Translations under genes and position numbers: made by a program | Assembly (NCBI GenBank): GCA_964035575.1 | Contig: OZ037901.1 | Coordinates: 868,001 to 932,000 of the forward strand | Direction of reading: 5' to 3' | DNA: 64,000 bases | Origin: Rhynchopus sp. YZ270_cl-10 | Taxonomy: Eukaryota > Euglenozoa > Diplonemea > Diplonemida > Diplonemidae | Part shown: positions 60,674 to 64,000 of the stretch, in pieces | How the letters are laid out: every line of letters begins with the position of its first letter | Numbering within the stretch: the stretch's first letter is position 1 | The notes under the pieces: model-generated | Told to the model about the DNA's origin: nothing | The model's database searches: none | What the model saw: the letters and a program-made list of their open reading frames with translations, nothing else

Positions 60674-63193
60674 ATGATGCGTCTTGCACGAGTGTCGTCG
60701 CTGCTTGCGACGATTGCGGTGTGTACTGAAGCTATGAGCCCAACCGCTCTTTCGGAACACATTGCCGACTACCCTTGCAACGAAACCGTGCTGAATGTGT
60801 GGCCATTTATAGGTCCGGATTCCACTAACTGCTCCGTGAACCCATGGTACTGCGCCAGGACTGGGCTTGCATACGACGCGCAAGCATCAGGACTTATTTC
60901 CGCACAAAATAACTTGGACTGCTCGGGACTGTGTCTTGCGGAGCCTGCCTGCACAGCAGTGCTGTTGGATGCGTCAGGATCGACCTGCTACCTGCACTCA
61001 GACCTGTCGATGTGGACACTGGAGTACAACCTTTACAATGGTTGGCAGAGGTATTCTGTGGAGAGAGTGTGCAGACCTACATCCGCACCGGCAACTTCTG
61101 CACCACCGACTCCGTCACCACCAACACCAGCACCACAGACCCCTGCACCGGATTTGATGTGTTCTGCGTTTTCGTGCCCTGCCAACTGGTCCCCGAAAGC
61201 GGGTAATGTTGCGTGCAGCACCACACACCAGCTCCAGGCTGATGTGTGCGGAGGGACCTCCATCCAGGATGGCTCCACAGGGTCCGCAAGGTGCTGCTCT
61301 CACAATGGTGCAAACTGTGTCACCACAGACGTAGGAGGCAGCTGTTACGGAGCTACACTCACCTACTCCCAGGCCATGGATGTGTGTGCACTTGACGGCC
61401 GTCGTCTCTGTACCCTTGCCGAGTTGACACAGTGCTGCGGTACAGGTTGCAATTATGACTATACCCATGTCTGGGTGTCCGACGTGGTACCCGTCAGTTA
61501 CTGTGACAAGGAGACTTGCTGCGATCTTAAACCAACCCCTGCACCTCCGACACCAGCACCCACTGCTCTTTCGGAACACATTGCTGACTACCCCTGTAAC
61601 GAAACCGTGCTGAATGTGTGGCCATTTATAGGTCCGGATTCCACTAACTGCTCCGTGAACCCATGGTACTGTGCCAGGACTGGGCTTGCATACGACGCGC
61701 AAGCATCAGGCCTTATTTCCGCACAAAATAGCTGGGACTGCTCGGGACTGTGTCTTGCGGAGCCTGCCTGCACAGCAGTGCTGTTGGATGCGTCAGGAAC
61801 GACCTGCTACCTGCACTCAGACCTGTCGATGTGGACACTGGAGTACAACCTTTACAATGGTTGGCAGAGGTATTCTGTGCAGAGAGTGTGCAGACCTACA
61901 TCCGCACCGGCAACTTCTGCACCACCGACTCCGTCACCACCAACACCAGCACCACAGACCCCTGCACCGGATTTGATGTGTTCTGCGTTTTCGTGCCCTG
62001 CCAACTGGTCCCCGAAAGCGGGTAATGTTGCGTGCAGCACCACACACCAGCTCCAGGCTGATGTGTGCGGAGGGACCTCCATCCAGGATGGCTCCACAGG
62101 GTCCGCAAGGTGCTGCTCTCACAATGGTGCAAACTGTGTCACCACAGACGTAGGAGGCAGCTGTTACGGAGATACACTCACCTACTCCCAGGCCATGGAT
62201 GTGTGTGCACTTGACGGCCGTCGTCTCTGTACCCTTGCCGAGTTGACACAGTGCTGCGGTACAGGTTGCAATTATGACTATACCCATGTCTGGGTGTCCG
62301 ACGTGGTACCCGTCAGTTACTGTGACAAGGAGACTTGCTGCGATCTTAAACCAACCCCTGCACCTCCGACACCTTCTCCACCAACACCAGCACCACAGAC
62401 CCCTGCACCTCCGACACCAGCACCCACTGCTCTTTCGGAACACATTGCTGACTACCCCTGTAACGAAACCGTGCTGAATGTGTGGCCATTTATAGGTCCG
62501 GATTCCACTAACTGCTCCGTGAACCCATGGCCCTGCGCCAGGACTGGGCTTGCATACGACGCGCAAGCATCAGGACTTATTTCCGCACATAATAGCTGGG
62601 ACTGCTCGGGACTGTGTCTTGCGGAGCCTGCCTGCACAGCAGTGCTGTTGGATGCGTCAGGAACGACCTGCTACCTGCACTCAGACCTGTCGATGTGGAC
62701 ACTGGAGTACAACCTTTACAATGGTTGGCAGAGGTATTCTGTGCAGAGAGTGTGCAGACCTACATCCGCACCACCGACTCCGTCACCACAGACCCCTGCA
62801 CCGGATTTGATGTGTTCTGCGTTTTCGTGCCCTGCCAACTGGTCCCCGAAAGCGGGTAATGTTGCGTGCAGCACCACACACCAGCTCCAGGCTGATGTGT
62901 GCGGTGCTGGAGGGACCTCCATCCAGGATGGCACCACAGGGTCCGCAAGGTGCTGCTCTCACAATGGTGCAAACTGTGTCACCACAGACGCAGGAGGCAG
63001 CTGTTACGGAGATACCCTCACCTACTCCCAGGCCATGGACGTGTGTGCACTTGACGGCCGTCGTCTCTGTACCGTTGCCGAGTTGACAATGTGCTGCGGT
63101 ACAGGTTGCAATTATGACTATACCCGCGTCTGGGTGTCCGACGTGGTACCCGTCAGTTACTGTGACAAGGAGACTTGCTGCGATCTTGCCTGA
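60674..63193 (+). CDS. Secreted Cys-rich protein of three near-identical units
   Basis: An 839-residue protein with a signal peptide (MMRLARVSSLLATIAVCTEA). Three tandem units (starting near 60740, 61560 and 62426) each contain a PAN/apple-like Cys module (CSGLCLAEPACTAVLLDASG), a Pro/Thr-rich stalk of SAPPTPSPPTPAP type, and a second Cys module with GRRLCTLAELTQCCGTGC and YDYTHVWVSD, a motif found in secreted proteins of algae and other protists. Units are almost identical in DNA, differing mainly in stalk length. No membrane segment, so it should be secreted or cell-wall linked; carbohydrate or protein binding is likely from the PAN-like module but not shown. Start at 60674 opens the signal peptide. 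Confidence 0.85.
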   Translation: MMRLARVSSLLATIAVCTEAMSPTALSEHIADYPCNETVLNVWPFIGPDSTNCSVNPWYCARTGLAYDAQASGLISAQNNLDCSGLCLAEPACTAVLLDASGSTCYLHSDLSMWTLEYNLYNGWQRYSVERVCRPTSAPATSAPPTPSPPTPAPQTPAPDLMCSAFSCPANWSPKAGNVACSTTHQLQADVCGGTSIQDGSTGSARCCSHNGANCVTTDVGGSCYGATLTYSQAMDVCALDGRRLCTLAELTQCCGTGCNYDYTHVWVSDVVPVSYCDKETCCDLKPTPAPPTPAPTALSEHIADYPCNETVLNVWPFIGPDSTNCSVNPWYCARTGLAYDAQASGLISAQNSWDCSGLCLAEPACTAVLLDASGTTCYLHSDLSMWTLEYNLYNGWQRYSVQRVCRPTSAPATSAPPTPSPPTPAPQTPAPDLMCSAFSCPANWSPKAGNVACSTTHQLQADVCGGTSIQDGSTGSARCCSHNGANCVTTDVGGSCYGDTLTYSQAMDVCALDGRRLCTLAELTQCCGTGCNYDYTHVWVSDVVPVSYCDKETCCDLKPTPAPPTPSPPTPAPQTPAPPTPAPTALSEHIADYPCNETVLNVWPFIGPDSTNCSVNPWPCARTGLAYDAQASGLISAHNSWDCSGLCLAEPACTAVLLDASGTTCYLHSDLSMWTLEYNLYNGWQRYSVQRVCRPTSAPPTPSPQTPAPDLMCSAFSCPANWSPKAGNVACSTTHQLQADVCGAGGTSIQDGTTGSARCCSHNGANCVTTDAGGSCYGDTLTYSQAMDVCALDGRRLCTVAELTMCCGTGCNYDYTRVWVSDVVPVSYCDKETCCDLA

Positions 63194-64000
63194 AGACCCT
63201 TCTTCGACATGTGGGGCTTACTGGAGGAACTCTGTGTGTGAAATAGGCCTTTCGGGACCGTGAGTGGGCTGAGACCCCACCCCCACCTTTTATTATAAGA
63301 TGTGTACATGTGACTCATATGCCTCTTGCATTTGTTCTTGAGGCGTTTGCACTTTAAACTTTTCATTTTTTCTCCCTCCTTTGCAATTGTCTTCCACCCT
63401 TTTCCCACTGTTCTCCCCAACGTTGTGAATGTCAAGAATAATCAACTTTGGAAGGGGCTCGCTTCAGAAAACATTTTCTGAGCCCGCAGCTGTTTTGTGT
63501 TGTTGGTTTTTGGCACATTCATCTTTTTATGTTCTGTTTTCCCCCTTTTTTAATACTTTCCTCTGTTTTGTGCATTTTTACTTTAAAGTGTTCATAACTA
63601 TTTCACCAGGACTACCTGTGTTGAAAATATTGCATTTTTGTTGTATCCTCTCAAGATAGAGGTGCCAGCGAATCCCAAGCAACTCTGGTGAGTTCTGGTG
63701 AGGAAGAGCAGAGAGCTCCTCCCGCACCGGGAATAGAACGCAATAGTTGCCTTTTTTTGTTTTTTTTTTTTGTTTTTCTGTTTTGTTCGAAATTGCTCTT
63801 GTGCTTTTTCTTCTTTGATTGGAAATGAACAAGATAAAGCAAAAAAGCTTGCGCTGCTTTTATCGAACAGTTTTAATTCCCCGCCCCGTACCCAAAACGT
63901 AAACACGACTTTCAATCAGAAAAAAATAGGGTTTTCTCCTTTGTTCTTCCACATGCGCTGGTTTTTTGTAATTCGTCAATTTTTATGAAACGCATCCCCT
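63194..64000. other. Terminal gap with B- and C-like stem-loop remnants
   Basis: No gene. 63298-63326 resembles family B (AGATGTGTACATGTG) and runs directly into a C-like 3' half (63325-63366, GAGGCGTTTGCACTTTAAAC). A lone B tail (GGCACATTCATCTTTTT) lies near 63510-63527. The rest is A/T-rich. Confidence 0.45.

Noticed and set aside
1-64000. Retrotransposons or virus-like elements
   Set aside because: No reverse transcriptase, integrase, capsid or long terminal repeats were recognised in any frame.

Overview
The window is nuclear DNA from a single-celled, flagellated, mitochondriate eukaryote. Genes are mostly intronless. The introns that can be placed are short (43-199 nt) and begin GTATG. 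Gene-free DNA is very rich in T-runs, A-runs and small inverted repeats. Every gene I can support (20, plus one doubtful multi-exon gene) lies on the + strand. Most start codons sit 10-80 nt downstream of a pyrimidine-rich stretch ending in AG. Directional gene arrays with a 3' splice site before each start, plus rare cis introns, are the pattern of SL trans-splicing lineages; a euglenozoan such as a diplonemid is my best guess, but it is inference and no SL RNA gene was found.

Layout. 0.6-1.5 kb: a type I membrane protein. 3.0-4.6 kb: secreted purple acid phosphatase. 7.2-8.3 kb: mitochondrial calcium uniporter (three exons). 9.9-10.8 kb: FAH-family hydrolase. 12.4-13.5 kb: RWD plus DUF1115 protein. 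14.0-16.4 kb: two almost identical intron-bearing RPL26 genes flanking a small Tyr/Ala-rich protein gene. 17.0-18.2 kb: secreted class I haem peroxidase. 19.7-22.8 kb: two Gfo/Idh/MocA oxidoreductases. 23.7-26.6 kb: kinesin. 26.6-33.0 kb: a repeat-rich gap with nested DNA transposon remnants and broken small-subunit rRNA fragments. 33.1-37.6 kb: large ARF-GEF-like protein with a degenerate Sec7 domain. 37.7-38.3 kb: small multi-exon unknown. 39.0-40.3 kb: two more Tyr/Ala-rich proteins. 41.2-49.6 kb: a tandem, mosaic array (two ubiquitin-like plus LRR genes, a chimera, and a Cys-rich zinc-finger plus beta-repeat gene). 49.6-52.9 kb: a second repeat-rich gap. 53.0-54.8 kb: POC1. 56.3-59.9 kb: large PhyH-type dioxygenase. 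60.7-63.2 kb: secreted Cys-rich protein of three near-identical units.

The most unusual signal is between the genes. About 40 tiny stem-loops occur, all in the same orientation as the genes. Three families keep the same loop, ACGAGAG, while the stem sequences differ and still pair; a fourth has a related CAGAG loop. Most are followed by a short AAACTT-like tail and a T-run. The gaps also hold non-autonomous DNA transposons with readable target duplications: a 2.1-kb hAT-like element with a TTAA (piggyBac-type) element nested in it, a 0.56-kb hAT-like element, a Mutator-like foldback and several TA-flanked foldbacks.

The genes do not form one pathway. Two recurring themes are recent local duplication with gene conversion (RPL26, Tyr/Ala proteins, LRR array, secreted Cys-rich units) and secreted or surface proteins.
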